Source: Stutzerimonas stutzeri (GTDB lineage Bacteria; Pseudomonadota; Gammaproteobacteria; Pseudomonadales; Pseudomonadaceae). Taken from it: 64,000 nt of DNA. The DNA lies in contig NZ_JAMOHZ010000003.1 in NCBI RefSeq assembly GCF_024448715.1, forward strand, positions 1-64,000, read 5' to 3'. Made by a program: the position numbers and the translations under genes. Position 1 is the stretch's first letter. Every line of letters begins with the position of its first letter. This document shows positions 1 through 10,798 of the stretch, one piece after another. The notes below the pieces were generated by a model. It was given only the letters and a program-made list of their open reading frames with translations, was not told where the DNA came from and ran no database searches.

Positions 1-4
1 GGCG

Positions 5-181
5 TCAATCAGTATTTGGGGACTTATTGGAGAATAGTGCCGCAAGGCTAAGGCTCATCCACATATAGGCAGCACGTTTGATAACGGCAGTCCAATCCTT
101 AGAGTTTCCTCTGTTACCTTCAAACTGTGTTCCACAGGCTTTACACTGGCAGCCTCCCCTGCTCAGCTTGTTGGTCCACAT
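5..181 (-). other. possible 58-residue ORF at left edge, possibly foreign DNA
   Basis: A minus-strand reading frame from ATG at 181 to a stop at 5 would encode 58 residues. It has a CxCxxC cluster near residues 13-18 and several Trp residues, and a GAGG-like stretch lies about 9 nt before the ATG. I do not recognise the product. The base composition looks nearer even than in the G+C-rich neighbours. The same frame stays open further upstream, but only as the antisense of mtaD. It could be the tail of an inserted element or a chance frame. Only the composition, the cysteine cluster and the unusual edge support it. Confidence 0.22.
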
Positions 182-1511
182 GTCGTATACCCTCGCCGGC
201 CCGCTTGACCTACTTCTGCTTCCTAGCTGGCTCGTATCAGTCGAGCCGGCTGGTGTCGTTTTAGAAAACCATGCGCTGGGTATCCGCGACGGACGCATCG
301 TATTGATCGCACCGCGCGAGGCCGCCACGAAGTACGCAACAAAGGAGACACGTGATCTTGCAGGAATGCTTTTAGCGCCCGGGCTTGTCAATGCGCATGG
401 CCATGCGGCGATGACTTTGTTCCGCGGGCTGGCTGACGACCTACCTCTGATGACATGGTTGCGTGAGCATATTTGGCCGGCGGAAAGCAGGTGGGTCGAC
501 GAAGCGTTTGTGCATGCGGGTAGCGAGCTAGCGATAGCCGAGCAGCTACAGAGCGGCATTACCTGTTTTTCCGACATGTACTTCTTTCCAGAAGTCGTCA
601 GTCAACTCGTTCATGACAACGGAATCAGGGCACAGATAACCATTCCGGTATTGGACTTCCCAATCCCTGGCGCGCGAGACGCCAATGAGGCGCTACGCAA
701 GGGCGTAGCGCTGTTTGATGATCTCAAACATCATCCCAGACTGAGCATCGCCTTTGGCCCACATGCACCGTATTCAGTCGCGGACGATAAGCTAGAAAGC
801 ATCCGCACGCTCGTGGCGGAAATGGACATCGGCATTCATATGCATGTCCACGAAACTGCACACGAGGTGGAAGAGGCTCTCAGCAAGCATGGCGAGCGGC
901 CACTCGCGCGACTGGCCCGCCTGCAGCTCCTGGGCCCGCGCTTCCAAGCGGTTCATATGACCCAGATCGATGACGGCGATATTGCCCTGCTGGTTGAAAA
1001 CAACTGCAGCGTGATCCACTGCCCCGAGTCCAATCTAAAGCTGGCAAGCGGCTTCTGCCCAGTGGAGCGCTTGTGGGAGGCTGGCATCAACGTCGCAATC
1101 GGCACCGATGGTGCCGCCAGCAACAATGATCTCGATCTGCTGGGTGAAACACGCACCGCCGCGCTGTTAGCAAAAGCCGTCGCGGGCTCGGCTACAGCGC
1201 TCGACGCTCACAGAGCACTCCGCATGGCTACGCTCAATGGCGCTCGCGCGCTTGGGCTGGACGAGCATACTGGTTCGCTAGAGATCGGAAAGTTTGCCGA
1301 CATGGTAGCGTTCGATTTGTCGCGCCTTGCGCAACAGCCTATTTATGATCCGGTATCCCAGCTGATCTACTCCAGCGGCCGAGACTGTGTACGCCATGTA
1401 TGGGTGGGCGGCAAGCAACTATTGGATGATCGTCAGCTGACGCGCATGGACGAAGATCGTCTTATAGCAACAGCCCAAGAGTGGGGAAAGAAGATTGGTT
1501 CCAAGCGCTGA
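180..1511 (+). CDS. mtaD: 5-methylthioadenosine/S-adenosylhomocysteine deaminase (TRZ/ATZ amidohydrolase)
   Basis: This is a 443-residue metal-dependent amidohydrolase. It should deaminate 5'-methylthioadenosine (and S-adenosylhomocysteine or adenosine) to the inosine form in purine and methionine salvage. Visible family marks are the N-terminal HxH metal pair in [11 protein letters not shown], a second histidine cluster in [12 protein letters not shown], and the catalytic-Asp region [14 protein letters not shown]. The start at 180 fits the family N-terminus (..[18 protein letters not shown]..). The frame is open further up to 78, but that extension is not family-like. No Shine-Dalgarno sequence is visible before 180, which is odd and may mean the upstream DNA is not native. 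It precedes ubiG on the same strand, as in other pseudomonads. Family assignment is firm; substrate preference is inferred from PA3170-type homologues. Confidence 0.9.
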   Translation: MSYTLAGPLDLLLLPSWLVSVEPAGVVLENHALGIRDGRIVLIAPREAATKYATKETRDLAGMLLAPGLVNAHGHAAMTLFRGLADDLPLMTWLREHIWPAESRWVDEAFVHAGSELAIAEQLQSGITCFSDMYFFPEVVSQLVHDNGIRAQITIPVLDFPIPGARDANEALRKGVALFDDLKHHPRLSIAFGPHAPYSVADDKLESIRTLVAEMDIGIHMHVHETAHEVEEALSKHGERPLARLARLQLLGPRFQAVHMTQIDDGDIALLVENNCSVIHCPESNLKLASGFCPVERLWEAGINVAIGTDGAASNNDLDLLGETRTAALLAKAVAGSATALDAHRALRMATLNGARALGLDEHTGSLEIGKFADMVAFDLSRLAQQPIYDPVSQLIYSSGRDCVRHVWVGGKQLLDDRQLTRMDEDRLIATAQEWGKKIGSKR

Positions 1512-1648
1512 GCCCAAAGAGGACCGGCGCCCCGTGACAAATTGACGTACACAATGCACCTCACCATAGCCCCTTCGTCTGATGGAAGCTGGCAACATGA
1601 GCATTTGCAGCTCAAGCTTCTCCTTCAAGCTTTCAAACGGAATAGATC

Positions 1649-2347
1649 ATGAGCAACGTCGACCATGCCGAAATCGCCAAATTCGAAGCCCTTGCTCACC
1701 GCTGGTGGGACCGTGAAAGTGAGTTCAAGCCACTGCACGAGATCAATCCGCTTCGGGTGAACTGGATCGACGAACATTTTCCATTGGCTGGCAAGAAGGT
1801 TCTAGACGTGGGCTGCGGTGGCGGGATTCTCAGTGAAGCCATGGCCCAGCGCGGCGCTACGGTGACCGGCATCGACATGGGCGAAGCCCCTCTATCGGTT
1901 GCCCGGCTACATCTGCTCGAATCAGGCCTCGAAATCGATTACCAGCAGATCACCGCAGAAGAGCTTGCCGAAGAGCGTCCGGAACAGTTCGATGTAGTGA
2001 CATGTCTGGAGATGTTAGAGCACGTACCCGATCCAGCTTCGGTGATCCGCGCTTGCTATAAGATGGTGAAACCTGGCGGGCAAGTATTTTTCTCCACGAT
2101 CAACCGCAACCCTAAGGCCTATGCTTTCGCCATCATCGGGGCAGAATATCTGCTACAACTTCTGCCGCGCGGTACCCATGATTACCGGAAGTTCATTCGC
2201 CCTTCAGAACTCGGCGTTTGGAGCCGTGAAGTCGGGCTTGCAGTCAAGAACATCATTGGCCTGACTTACAACCCGTTAACCAAACACTACAAACTCTCAT
2301 CGGACGTAGATGTGAACTACATGGTCCAGACGCTACGGGAGGCCTAA
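1649..2347 (+). CDS. ubiG: ubiquinone biosynthesis O-methyltransferase UbiG
   Basis: This 232-residue class I SAM-dependent methyltransferase carries out both O-methylation steps of ubiquinone synthesis at the membrane surface. The SAM-binding motif VLDVGCGGG lies at residues 51-59, and the acidic and post-I regions follow ([17 protein letters not shown]). The N-terminus ([17 protein letters not shown]) is typical of UbiG, and the length matches the family. The stop codon overlaps the next start as TAATG, so translational coupling with mupP is likely. The 137 bases between mtaD and this gene contain nothing I recognise. Confidence 0.95.
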   Translation: MSNVDHAEIAKFEALAHRWWDRESEFKPLHEINPLRVNWIDEHFPLAGKKVLDVGCGGGILSEAMAQRGATVTGIDMGEAPLSVARLHLLESGLEIDYQQITAEELAEERPEQFDVVTCLEMLEHVPDPASVIRACYKMVKPGGQVFFSTINRNPKAYAFAIIGAEYLLQLLPRGTHDYRKFIRPSELGVWSREVGLAVKNIIGLTYNPLTKHYKLSSDVDVNYMVQTLREA

Positions 2348-3018
2348 TGCGTCTGCACGCTGTTTTATTCGATATGGACGGAACGCTACTCGATACCGCG
2401 CCCGATTTTATTGCTGTCGCCCAGGCCATGCGATTCGCCCGCGGCCTTGATCGTATTCCAGATCAGCAGGTTCGTGACGTCGTCTCTGGAGGAGCCCGAG
2501 CGATGGTGCTCAGTGCTTTCGATATCGACCCGCTATCAGACGAGTTCGAAACCCTACGCCTGGAGTTTCTGGACCGCTATCAAGACCATTGCGCGGTTGA
2601 AAGCCAGCTCTATGACGGCATGGCGGAACTGCTGGCCGATATCGAGCGGGCGGGCCTGCTATGGGGCGTCGTGACTAACAAGCCGTTGCGCTTCGCCGAG
2701 CCAATCATGCAACACTTGGGCCTTGCATCCCGCTCCGCAGTGCTGGTCTGTCCCGATCATGTCAGCAGAAGTAAACCAGATCCGGAGCCGATGCTGCTGG
2801 CATGTAGCCAACTGGGTCTCGACCCACTGACGGTTCTGTTCGTGGGTGACGACCTGCGCGACATCGAATCGGGACGTGCAGCTGGCAGCCGAACGGCTGC
2901 GGTACGCTATGGATATATTCACCCCGAAGACAACCCGGACACCTGGGGCGCGGACGTAGTCGTCGATCACCCGCTCGAACTGCGTGCCGTGTTGGCTAAT
3001 GCGCTTGGCAGCAGCTGA
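2347..3018 (+). CDS. mupP: HAD phosphatase, N-acetylmuramic acid 6-phosphate phosphatase MupP
   Basis: This 223-residue HAD-superfamily hydrolase has the nucleophile motif [10 protein letters not shown] with Asp9 and Asp11, motif II around VVTNKP, a conserved Lys in SKPDPEPM, and the acidic motif [15 protein letters not shown] genes directly after ubiG in Pseudomonas encode MupP. MupP dephosphorylates MurNAc-6-P in the anhydro-sugar cell-wall recycling route that bypasses de novo UDP-MurNAc synthesis and underlies intrinsic fosfomycin resistance. The start overlaps the ubiG stop by one base. It was formerly annotated as phosphoglycolate phosphatase (Gph). The MupP call rests on genomic position plus family, so the exact substrate is inferred. 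Confidence 0.85.
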   Translation: MRLHAVLFDMDGTLLDTAPDFIAVAQAMRFARGLDRIPDQQVRDVVSGGARAMVLSAFDIDPLSDEFETLRLEFLDRYQDHCAVESQLYDGMAELLADIERAGLLWGVVTNKPLRFAEPIMQHLGLASRSAVLVCPDHVSRSKPDPEPMLLACSQLGLDPLTVLFVGDDLRDIESGRAAGSRTAAVRYGYIHPEDNPDTWGADVVVDHPLELRAVLANALGSS

Positions 3019-3090
3019 CTGCCCATACCTCCCTTTTTTTGTTAACAACCGCTGGGTAATCGCCCTAGTTCTGAATAAATGAGGCTTTAG

Positions 3091-3831
3091 ATGTTCGAGT
3101 ACTCAGCCCGCCCCGACCTGCTAAAGGATCGGATCATCGTAGTGACCGGCGCTGGTCGCGGAATTGGCGAAGCCGTAGCAAAAGCCTACGCAGCCCATGG
3201 GGCTACCGTTCTGCTGTTGGGCAAGAATGAAGAAAACCTCAACAAGGTCTACGACGAGATCGAGGCCGCCGGCTGGCCGCAACCAGCCGTAATACCGCTC
3301 AATTTGGAAACCGCGCTGCCGCATCAATACGACGAGCTCGCAGCAATGATCGAGCGTGAATTCGGACGGCTGGACGGCCTGTTACACAATGCAGGAATTG
3401 TCGGCCCGCGCACGCCGATCGAACAACTGTCCGGCGAAAACTTCATGCGAGTGATGCAGGTGAATGTCAACGCAGCCTTTATGCTCACCAGCACACTGCT
3501 GCCTCTGCTCAAATTGTCGACTGATGCTTCGGTGATATTCACGTCGAGCAGCGTTGGACGAAAAGGCCGAGCCTACTGGGGCGGCTATGCAGTATCGAAG
3601 TTCGCCACGGAAGGGCTAATGCAAGTATTGGCGGACGAGCTCGACGGGGTAAGTTCCGTGCGTAGCAATAGCATCAACCCAGGCGCGACCCGCACGGATA
3701 TGCGTGCAAAGGCCTATCCGGGCGAAAATCCGGTCTTAAATCCGCTGCCGCAGGACATCCTGCCGGCTTATCTGTATCTCATGGGAGCGGATAGTATTGG
3801 CGTAAATGGACAGGCACTAGACGCCCAGTAA
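3091..3831 (+). CDS. yciK: YciK-family short-chain dehydrogenase/reductase
   Basis: This 246-residue classical SDR has the cofactor motif TGAGRGIG at residues 19-26, an NAG motif in LLHNAGIVG, and a catalytic Tyr166-x3-Lys170 in GGYAVSKFA preceded by a serine cluster. It matches the YciK family, whose physiological substrate is unknown. It follows mupP after 72 bases, a spacing that includes a run of seven T residues (3034-3040). It ends just before the strong hairpin at 3852-3885, so it is the last gene of the mtaD-ubiG-mupP-yciK set. The family assignment is secure; any substrate would be a guess. Confidence 0.87.
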   Translation: MFEYSARPDLLKDRIIVVTGAGRGIGEAVAKAYAAHGATVLLLGKNEENLNKVYDEIEAAGWPQPAVIPLNLETALPHQYDELAAMIEREFGRLDGLLHNAGIVGPRTPIEQLSGENFMRVMQVNVNAAFMLTSTLLPLLKLSTDASVIFTSSSVGRKGRAYWGGYAVSKFATEGLMQVLADELDGVSSVRSNSINPGATRTDMRAKAYPGENPVLNPLPQDILPAYLYLMGADSIGVNGQALDAQ

Positions 3832-3851
3832 CCCAAACAACAACAAAACGA

Positions 3852-3885
3852 AAAAGGGCGAGGCCACCACCGGCCTCGCCCTTTT
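3852..3885. terminator. bidirectional intrinsic terminator between yciK and rluB
   Basis: A perfect 14-bp stem (AAAAGGGCGAGGCC with its reverse complement) closes a 6-base loop. It has an A tract on one side and a T tract on the other. It sits between the convergent ends of yciK (+) and rluB (-) and can serve both strands. Confidence 0.93.
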
Positions 3886-3906
3886 CTATGCATTACGCTT
3901 TGGTCA

Positions 3907-5058
3907 TCATGGACGCTTGGAGCGATCGCCACGACCGAAGCCAGGGCGTTGTCCCTCGCTGGCCGGCGGGCCACTGCGCTTGGTCGACGATGGCTTGCCG
4001 CCTACACGCCCAGGATGTTTACCAGGGCCTGCGGCGTTCGGTCGCTCCGCCACTGGCGTGCCGCGGCTTGGCTTGTTGCGCTCGTCGGAATCACGCGGCT
4101 TGCGTGCCGGCTGATCGCCGCGGGCACCGCGGCCCTTGCCGCCATCACTGGACACATCAGCATCATGGGCCGAGCGAAGCACCCTAGGGCGACGGTCGCC
4201 GCGTCCGATGGGCTTGGCCACCTTGCGCTGCATACGATCAAGTTTGTCCTTGGCCTTTGCCTTCATCCCCGGCAGAGCCATCGGCTTGAGGCCGACCTCC
4301 TCGCTGAGAATGTCGACTTCGCTTTGGGACATCTCGCGCCAGCGCCCCATCGGTAGATCGGATGTCATGAATACCGGGCCGAACCGCACGCGTTTCAGAC
4401 GGCTGACTACCAACCCCTGGGATTCCCAGAGACGGCGAACCTCACGGTTACGGCCTTCCATCACCACGCAGTGGTACCAATGGTTAAAGCCTTCCCCCCC
4501 AGGTGCTTCCTGAATATCGGTAAAGCGCGCTGGACCGTCTTCGAGCATAACGCCGGTCTTCAGACGCTCAATCATTTCGTCATCAACCTCACCACGTACC
4601 CGCACCGCATACTCCCGATCCATCTCGTACGAAGGATGCATCAGGCGATTGGCCAGCTCGCCATCCGTGGTGAACAGCAGCAGACCGGTGGTATTGATAT
4701 CGAGCCGTCCGATATTGATCCAACGACCTTCCTTCGGACGAGGCAGGCGATCGAATACAGTCGGGCGGCCTTCGGGATCGTCACGGGTACAAATCTCGCC
4801 ATCGGGCTTGTTGTAGATCAGCACGCGGCGGACCACTTCAGCGGCTTCTTCTCGTTTGAGTAGGCGCCCATCTACCGCGATGGCGTCATGCAAATCGACA
4901 CGCTGGCCGAGAGTCGCGATGGCACCGTTGACCTTGACCCGGCCAGCGGCAATCCAATTTTCCACGTCGCGCCGCGAAGCCAGGCCGATGCGGGCAAGGA
5001 CCTTCTGCAGCTTTTCGCCGTGGGCAATATGAGGGGTTGAATCTTCGTGTTCGGTCAT
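3907..5058 (-). CDS. rluB: 23S rRNA pseudouridine(2605) synthase RluB with long basic tail
   Basis: This 383-residue protein has an N-terminal S4 RNA-binding domain at about residues 14-60. The RsuA/RluB-type catalytic domain follows, with the active-site Asp in GRLDINTTGLLLFT. It should isomerise U2605 of 23S rRNA. I placed the start at 5058 (MTEHEDS) because GGGAGGTG lies about 8 nt upstream; the frame itself is open to 5103. The last ~125 residues are low-complexity and rich in Arg, Lys, Gly and Pro, as in RluB tails of other pseudomonads, and probably add RNA affinity. The exact target base is inferred from the family. Confidence 0.9.
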   Translation of the reverse strand: MTEHEDSTPHIAHGEKLQKVLARIGLASRRDVENWIAAGRVKVNGAIATLGQRVDLHDAIAVDGRLLKREEAAEVVRRVLIYNKPDGEICTRDDPEGRPTVFDRLPRPKEGRWINIGRLDINTTGLLLFTTDGELANRLMHPSYEMDREYAVRVRGEVDDEMIERLKTGVMLEDGPARFTDIQEAPGGEGFNHWYHCVVMEGRNREVRRLWESQGLVVSRLKRVRFGPVFMTSDLPMGRWREMSQSEVDILSEEVGLKPMALPGMKAKAKDKLDRMQRKVAKPIGRGDRRPRVLRSAHDADVSSDGGKGRGARGDQPARKPRDSDERNKPSRGTPVAERPNAAGPGKHPGRVGGKPSSTKRSGPPASEGQRPGFGRGDRSKRP

Positions 5059-5197
5059 CTGGGCACCTCCCGGTGTGGCAGTTCCGATAGAAAGGTCGCG
5101 CACTATACGCGTAACGGGTCAGTGAAGCACTAGAGAGGTTAGCAGCCCAGACAAGCCTCGCGCGGCCAGCTTCCACGCGCGGCGATGTCTGCTTTTC

Positions 5198-5848
5198 TCA
5201 GGCTTTGTCCAGCGCAGCCAGAGCTTCCGCTGTGGCCTGCTGAATGCTTGCCCAGTCGTTGTTCTTCAGTGCAGCGGCATCAATCATCCAGGTACCGCCA
5301 ACGCACATTACGTTGGGGAGCGCCAGGTACTGCGATGCGTTAGCGGCACTGACTCCTCCGGTTGGGCAAAAGCGCACATCAGCGAAAGGTCCGCCGAGCG
5401 CCTTGATCGCAGCGACGCCACCACACACCTCGGCCGGGAACAGCTTGAAGCGGCGATAACCGAGCGCATAGCCGCGCATGATGTCCGATGCGTTGCTAAT
5501 GCCGGCCAGCAGCGGCACCGAACAGTTCACCCCGGCTTGTAGCAGCTCATCCGTGGAACCGGGCGAGACGATGAACTGAGCTCCAGCCGCCTCGACCTCA
5601 TCCATCATGCGCTTGTCGAGCACCGTCCCGGCGCCTACACAGAGTTCGGGTCGCTCTTGGCGCAAACGCTGGATGGCGGTGAGCCCGTGCTTCGAGCGCA
5701 GGGTAATCTCCAGCGCCTTCAGCCCGCCTGCGGCAAGGGCGTCGGCCAACGGCAGGATCTGATCCTCGCTGCCGATGGTGATTACCGGAAGGATGCGGGC
5801 TTCGGTACATATCTTCTCGATCAGCGCGTTTTTCTGGTCCATAGTCAT
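5198..5848 (-). CDS. eda: 2-keto-3-deoxy-6-phosphogluconate aldolase
   Basis: This 216-residue KDPG/KHG aldolase makes the last cut of the Entner-Doudoroff pathway, giving pyruvate and glyceraldehyde 3-phosphate. The Schiff-base Lys135 sits in FKLFPAEVCGG, and the GAGTVL and ISNAS strands are typical. I chose ATG at 5848 (MTMDQKN) because CGAGGAC precedes it and the longer frame to 6070 is antisense-like and unrelated to the family. The gap from pgl is only 17 bases, so zwf-pgl-eda form one transcript. The operon is expected to be repressed by HexR from the zwf promoter. Confidence 0.95.
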   Translation of the reverse strand: MTMDQKNALIEKICTEARILPVITIGSEDQILPLADALAAGGLKALEITLRSKHGLTAIQRLRQERPELCVGAGTVLDKRMMDEVEAAGAQFIVSPGSTDELLQAGVNCSVPLLAGISNASDIMRGYALGYRRFKLFPAEVCGGVAAIKALGGPFADVRFCPTGGVSAANASQYLALPNVMCVGGTWMIDAAALKNNDWASIQQATAEALAALDKA

Positions 5849-5865
5849 GGAAAAGTCCTCGGGCC

Positions 5866-6579
5866 TTACGGGCACCAGTAGATCTCTAAGGGGGAATGCA
5901 GGAATGCGCGGATCGGCATCTGCAAGGTTTCGAGCCGCATGGCCTGACGCAACGTCTCGAGCTTGGACGACCCCTGGATCGCCAGACACTGGACCCGGGC
6001 AGACGCCAATAGCGAATAGGTCATGGTGATGCGCTGCTCCGGGCTGGTAGGCGCCAGCATTGGCAGGCAATGGTCGGTTCCGTCGACATCGAGCCCCTGC
6101 GCAAGCAGCGGGCTATTTGGAAACAACGAGGCGGTATGACCGTCGTTGCCCATGCCGAGCACCAGTACGTCGATAGGCTGCTTGAAGCTTTCCAACCGGT
6201 CACTTGCCAACTTGGCCGCCTGCTCCAGCGTATCGGCCGGCTGATAAAGGCCGAGCAGTTGCGCGTCGGCGGCCTCGTTCTGCAACAAGTGGCGCCGCAG
6301 TAAGCCTTCGTTGCTATCTGGATCGGCTACGTCGACCCAGCGCTCATCCGCGAGACTGACCTGCACCTTCGCCCAGTCCAGCTCACGGGTCGAGAGCGCC
6401 TCAAGGAACGCGGTAGGGCTGCGTCCACCCGACACCACCAGACTGGCGCTGCCATGGGAATTCACGGCGTAATCCAGCGCTTTCGCGACCCGCTCGGCCA
6501 GCGCCTGTGCCAGCTGTTCAGGACCGGCAAGGCTATGCGCGACTACATCCGACGGTAGCTCCAGCTCAGAGATCGCCAT
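5866..6579 (-). CDS. pgl: 6-phosphogluconolactonase
   Basis: This 237-residue member of the sugar-phosphate isomerase/lactonase family hydrolyses 6-phosphogluconolactone to 6-phosphogluconate. Family marks are [15 protein letters not shown] and [14 protein letters not shown]. The start at 6579 (MAISELE) has GGGAGGT upstream; a nominal start at 6597 lies before that ribosome site. The start lies inside the end of zwf (14-base overlap), which implies translational coupling. It is the middle gene of zwf-pgl-eda. Confidence 0.94.
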   Translation of the reverse strand: MAISELELPSDVVAHSLAGPEQLAQALAERVAKALDYAVNSHGSASLVVSGGRSPTAFLEALSTRELDWAKVQVSLADERWVDVADPDSNEGLLRRHLLQNEAADAQLLGLYQPADTLEQAAKLASDRLESFKQPIDVLVLGMGNDGHTASLFPNSPLLAQGLDVDGTDHCLPMLAPTSPEQRITMTYSLLASARVQCLAIQGSSKLETLRQAMRLETLQMPIRAFLHSPLEIYWCP

Positions 6580-8035
6580 ACCAGGACCTCCCATCACGCG
6601 TGATCAAGGCAATGGATGCGACGGGCCCCCAGGATCCGGCTGGGTAAGCCTTCGGCGCATCACCAATACGTGACCAGCCATCGATCAGCTGATCGCACCA
6701 TTTCCAGGCGTATTCGATCTCGTCCTTACGCACGAACAGGTTCTGATTACCTTGCATGACCTCAAGCAGCAAACGCTCGTAGGCATCAGGAATGCGCGAG
6801 CTCTTATAGGTCTCGGAGAAGTTCAGTTGCAAAGGGCCGCTGCGAAGATGCATGCCTTTATCGAGCCCCTGCTCCTTCGTCATCACTTGCAGCGAGATGC
6901 CCTCGTCCGGCTGCAGACGAATAATCAGCCGGTTGCTGATCAACGAACGCTGTTCCGGCGCAAAGATATAAAACGGCGGCTCCTTGAAATGGATAACGAT
7001 CTGCGAAACCTTTTCGCCCATGCGCTTGCCGGTCCGCAGATAGAAAGGCACACCAGACCAGCGCCAATTACAGATATCGGCGCGCAGCGCGACAAAGGTC
7101 TCCGTGCTGCTTTCGGCGTTGGAGTTTTCTTCCTCCAGATAACCAGGAACCGCCTTACCCGCGACCGAACCGGCGACGTACTGGCCGCGCACTACTTGCT
7201 TGCTTAGCCGCTCCGGCGTGATCGGCGCCAACGCCTTTAGTACCTTGACCTTCTCATCGCGGATACTGTCGGCCGTGAGATCGCTTGGCGGGTCCATCGC
7301 GATCAGGCACAGCAGCTGAAGCAGGTGATTCTGGATCATGTCGCGCAGCTGTCCGGCCTGGTCGAAATAGCCCCATCGCCCTTCGATGCCAACGGTCTCC
7401 GCGACGGTGATCTCCACATGGGAGATGTGATGCTGATTCCACTGCGTCTCGAACAGGCTGTTAGCAAAGCGCAGCGCGATCAGGTTCTGCACTGTTTCCT
7501 TGCCAAGATAGTGGTCGATCCGGTAAATGCGCGTCTCGGGAAAATATTGCGCCACCGCATCGTTAACTACCCGCGAAGACTCGAGGTCGTGACCGATCGG
7601 CTTTTCCAGCACGACGCGCGTCTGCTCGGCCAATCCGGCCGCTGCGAGGTGCTCACAGATCGATCCGTAAACCGACGCAGGCGTGGCGAAATAGGCGATC
7701 AGCGGCATGTCAGGGGAGACCATTTGCGCCAGCGCTGCATAATCCTCAGCGTTGCGGAAATCGATGGTCAGGTACTGCAGCCGCGCCTGAAACCGGGTGA
7801 GCGCTGTTTCGTCCAGCTGCGCAGCCGGAGCATAGCGACGCAAGGCTTGGTCGATTCGCTCGAGATGAGTCGACGGCTCACCTTGGTCGCGTGAGAGCGC
7901 CAGGATGCGTGTGTCACTATTGAGCAGTCCCGCACGCTCGAGCTGGTAAAGTGCCGGAAACAGCTTGCGCAGCGCCAGATCGCCCAAGGCGCCGAACAAA
8001 GCAAAGTTGGTCGCGTCAACAGTAATAGCAGGCAT
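6566..8035 (-). CDS. zwf: glucose-6-phosphate 1-dehydrogenase
   Basis: This 489-residue enzyme oxidises glucose 6-phosphate to 6-phosphogluconolactone. The dinucleotide-binding motif [10 protein letters not shown] is at residues 15-24, and the substrate and catalytic segment [13 protein letters not shown] is intact. The ATG at 8035 (MPAITVD) gives the family length; an in-frame ATG at 8095 lies inside the regulatory region. It is the first gene of zwf-pgl-eda and is divergent from hexR. A HexR-type palindrome lies at 8097-8117 in the 152-base intergenic region. Confidence 0.96.
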   Translation of the reverse strand: MPAITVDATNFALFGALGDLALRKLFPALYQLERAGLLNSDTRILALSRDQGEPSTHLERIDQALRRYAPAAQLDETALTRFQARLQYLTIDFRNAEDYAALAQMVSPDMPLIAYFATPASVYGSICEHLAAAGLAEQTRVVLEKPIGHDLESSRVVNDAVAQYFPETRIYRIDHYLGKETVQNLIALRFANSLFETQWNQHHISHVEITVAETVGIEGRWGYFDQAGQLRDMIQNHLLQLLCLIAMDPPSDLTADSIRDEKVKVLKALAPITPERLSKQVVRGQYVAGSVAGKAVPGYLEEENSNAESSTETFVALRADICNWRWSGVPFYLRTGKRMGEKVSQIVIHFKEPPFYIFAPEQRSLISNRLIIRLQPDEGISLQVMTKEQGLDKGMHLRSGPLQLNFSETYKSSRIPDAYERLLLEVMQGNQNLFVRKDEIEYAWKWCDQLIDGWSRIGDAPKAYPAGSWGPVASIALITRDGRSWYGDL

Positions 8036-8096
8036 GATTTTTATATTAACCAAATTAAGCTGCGTGACAGGTTTATCTGCGCAGTTTAAGCACAAA

Positions 8097-8117
8097 ATGT
8101 TGTTATTAAAACAACAT
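8097..8117. promoter_or_regulatory. HexR operator in zwf/hexR intergenic region
   Basis: The sequence is a perfect dyad with 8-bp arms (ATGTTGTT / AACAACAT) around five bases. It contains TTGT-N7-ACAA at 8100-8114. This matches the published HexR consensus TTGT-N7/8-ACAA from P. putida, and the position between zwf and hexR is the known one. It should let KDPG-responsive HexR repress zwf-pgl-eda and probably itself. Confidence 0.88.
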
Positions 8118-8187
8118 CAAACGATTTTTTCGCACATCGAGCTCGCTATTATCAGCGGCACGGACGCGAGCCCCTGAAGGAAGAGAC

Positions 8188-9051
8188 ATGGATCGCATGA
8201 AAAATCTCTTGGAACAGATAAAAAATAGGCTCGATGAGCTGAACAAGGCGGAGCGAAAGGTTGCAGAAGTGATCCTGCGTGATCCCCAGGAAGCGACCCG
8301 CTACAGCATTGCAGCGCTGGCGCAGGCGGCAAAGGTCAGCGAACCAACGGTAAATCGTTTCTGCCGATCGTTTGGTGCTGCAGGCTATCCGGCGCTGAAG
8401 CTTCAATTGGCGCAAAGTCTGGCCAGCGGTGCCGCTTACGTCAGCCGCGCGGTCGAAGCAAATGACGGGCCTGAGGCATATACGAGAAAAATCTTCGGCA
8501 GCGCCATCGCGTCCCTCGACAGTGCCTGCCGCGCAATCGATCCACTGGTGGTGAGCCATGCGGTGGACCTGATGATTCAGGCCCGCCAGATTCATTTCTT
8601 CGGACTGGGCGCATCGGCATCCGTGGCACTGGATGCTCAGCACAAGTTTTTCCGATTCAACCTGCCAGTGACCGCGCATGTGGATGTATTGATGCAGCGA
8701 ATGCTCGCATCGGTGGCCCATACCGGTGACCTGTTCGTGATCATTTCCTACACCGGTCGGACCCGAGAATTGGTGGAAGCAGCGACGATTGCCCGTGACA
8801 ACGGTGCTTCCGTACTGGGGCTGACCGCAGCGGATTCACCACTCGCCAGGGTCTGCACGCTGAGCCTGGATATTCCGCTGCCGGAAGATACCGACATCTA
8901 TATGCCGATGACCTCGCGAATCATCCAATTAACGGTACTCGACGCATTGGCCGCTGGCGTGACGCTGCGGCGCGGCGTCGATTTTCAACCGCATTTGCGC
9001 AAGATAAAGGAAAGTCTGATGGCGACCCGCTATCCGACCGAGGACAGCTGA
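8188..9051 (+). CDS. hexR: HexR, RpiR-family repressor of glucose catabolism
   Basis: This 287-residue RpiR-type regulator has an N-terminal helix-turn-helix at about residues 37-62 ([20 protein letters not shown]) and a C-terminal SIS sugar-phosphate-binding domain at about residues 125-255. In Pseudomonas, HexR binds KDPG and releases the zwf, edd and gap promoters. The start at 8188 follows GGAAGAG. Its operator lies in the divergent zwf intergenic region. The stop abuts the DUF1289 gene on the opposite strand with no gap. Confidence 0.95.
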   Translation: MDRMKNLLEQIKNRLDELNKAERKVAEVILRDPQEATRYSIAALAQAAKVSEPTVNRFCRSFGAAGYPALKLQLAQSLASGAAYVSRAVEANDGPEAYTRKIFGSAIASLDSACRAIDPLVVSHAVDLMIQARQIHFFGLGASASVALDAQHKFFRFNLPVTAHVDVLMQRMLASVAHTGDLFVIISYTGRTRELVEAATIARDNGASVLGLTAADSPLARVCTLSLDIPLPEDTDIYMPMTSRIIQLTVLDALAAGVTLRRGVDFQPHLRKIKESLMATRYPTEDS

Positions 9052-9243
9052 TCACTTCTTTTTCTTTTTTGCCTTGCCCAACGCCTTGAGCCGGCTGGCG
9101 GCCACTTCGTTGACCGCCTTGCGCTCCTTGTTCTTCATACCCTTCCAGGCTTTCATCTCGTCCCGGCTCCGACCGCAGCCGATGCAGATATCGTCTTTGA
9201 GTTTGCAAACGCTGACGCATGGATTCTTCGCCTTGTCGCCCAA
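9052..9243 (-). CDS. DUF1289 small cysteine-cluster protein
   Basis: This 63-residue protein has four cysteines in the pattern C9-x3-C13-x6-C20-x2-C23 and a lysine-rich tail ending KAKKKKK. This is the DUF1289 family (YdhL-like), which probably binds a metal or cluster; its function is not known. The gene is convergent with hexR, and their stop codons are adjacent with no terminator visible between them. It lies 95 bases from the porin gene, on the same strand. Confidence 0.8.
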   Translation of the reverse strand: MGDKAKNPCVSVCKLKDDICIGCGRSRDEMKAWKGMKNKERKAVNEVAASRLKALGKAKKKKK

Positions 9244-9338
9244 AAACCACCTCCGGTTTAGCTGGGGCCCTACCGCTTACCGCTCAGTAGAGGCCCCCGC
9301 CGTCTGGAGGTTCTAACGGAATTAGGCTATCGGCTCGA

Positions 9339-10591
<1,253 letters not shown>

Positions 10592-10670
10592 ACTGCCGTT
10601 GGATCGAGCCGGGATAGGCTCTCCTTCCGATCCGCAAGCCCGCATCATGCGTGCTGCGGTTCGACTTTTA

Positions 10671-10697
10671 CGGCCCCAGGGCACTCGCCTCGGGCCG
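10671..10697 (-). other. inter-gene hairpin between ABC ATPase and porin
   Basis: A CGGCCC / GGGCCG stem with an inner GGC/GCC pair lies in the 236-base gap between the ATPase stop and the porin start. No T tract follows it on the minus strand, so it is more likely an RNA-stability or attenuation element than a full terminator. Apart from this and the CA motif I see nothing else in the gap. Confidence 0.35.
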
Positions 10698-10798
10698 CTG
10701 AAAAACCAGGACCATCAATAGCATTCAGACAGGTTCTGCGCCGGTACGCTGATATCCCGCGACCAAGCTTTTTTCCCACACCGAATCGATGACCGCAT

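Noticed and set aside
78..179. Longer N-terminus of mtaD from ATG at 78
   Set aside because: The added 34 residues do not resemble the family and there is no ribosome site. The family-like N-terminus begins at 180.
3007..3040. GGCAG/CTGCC stem over the mupP stop followed by seven T residues, as a terminator
   Set aside because: The stem is only 5 bp and is separated from the T run by about 10 bases, so termination there is doubtful.
3949..4863. Plus-strand frames of 125-135 residues across rluB
   Set aside because: They are antisense to the clear RluB sequence and have no family features.
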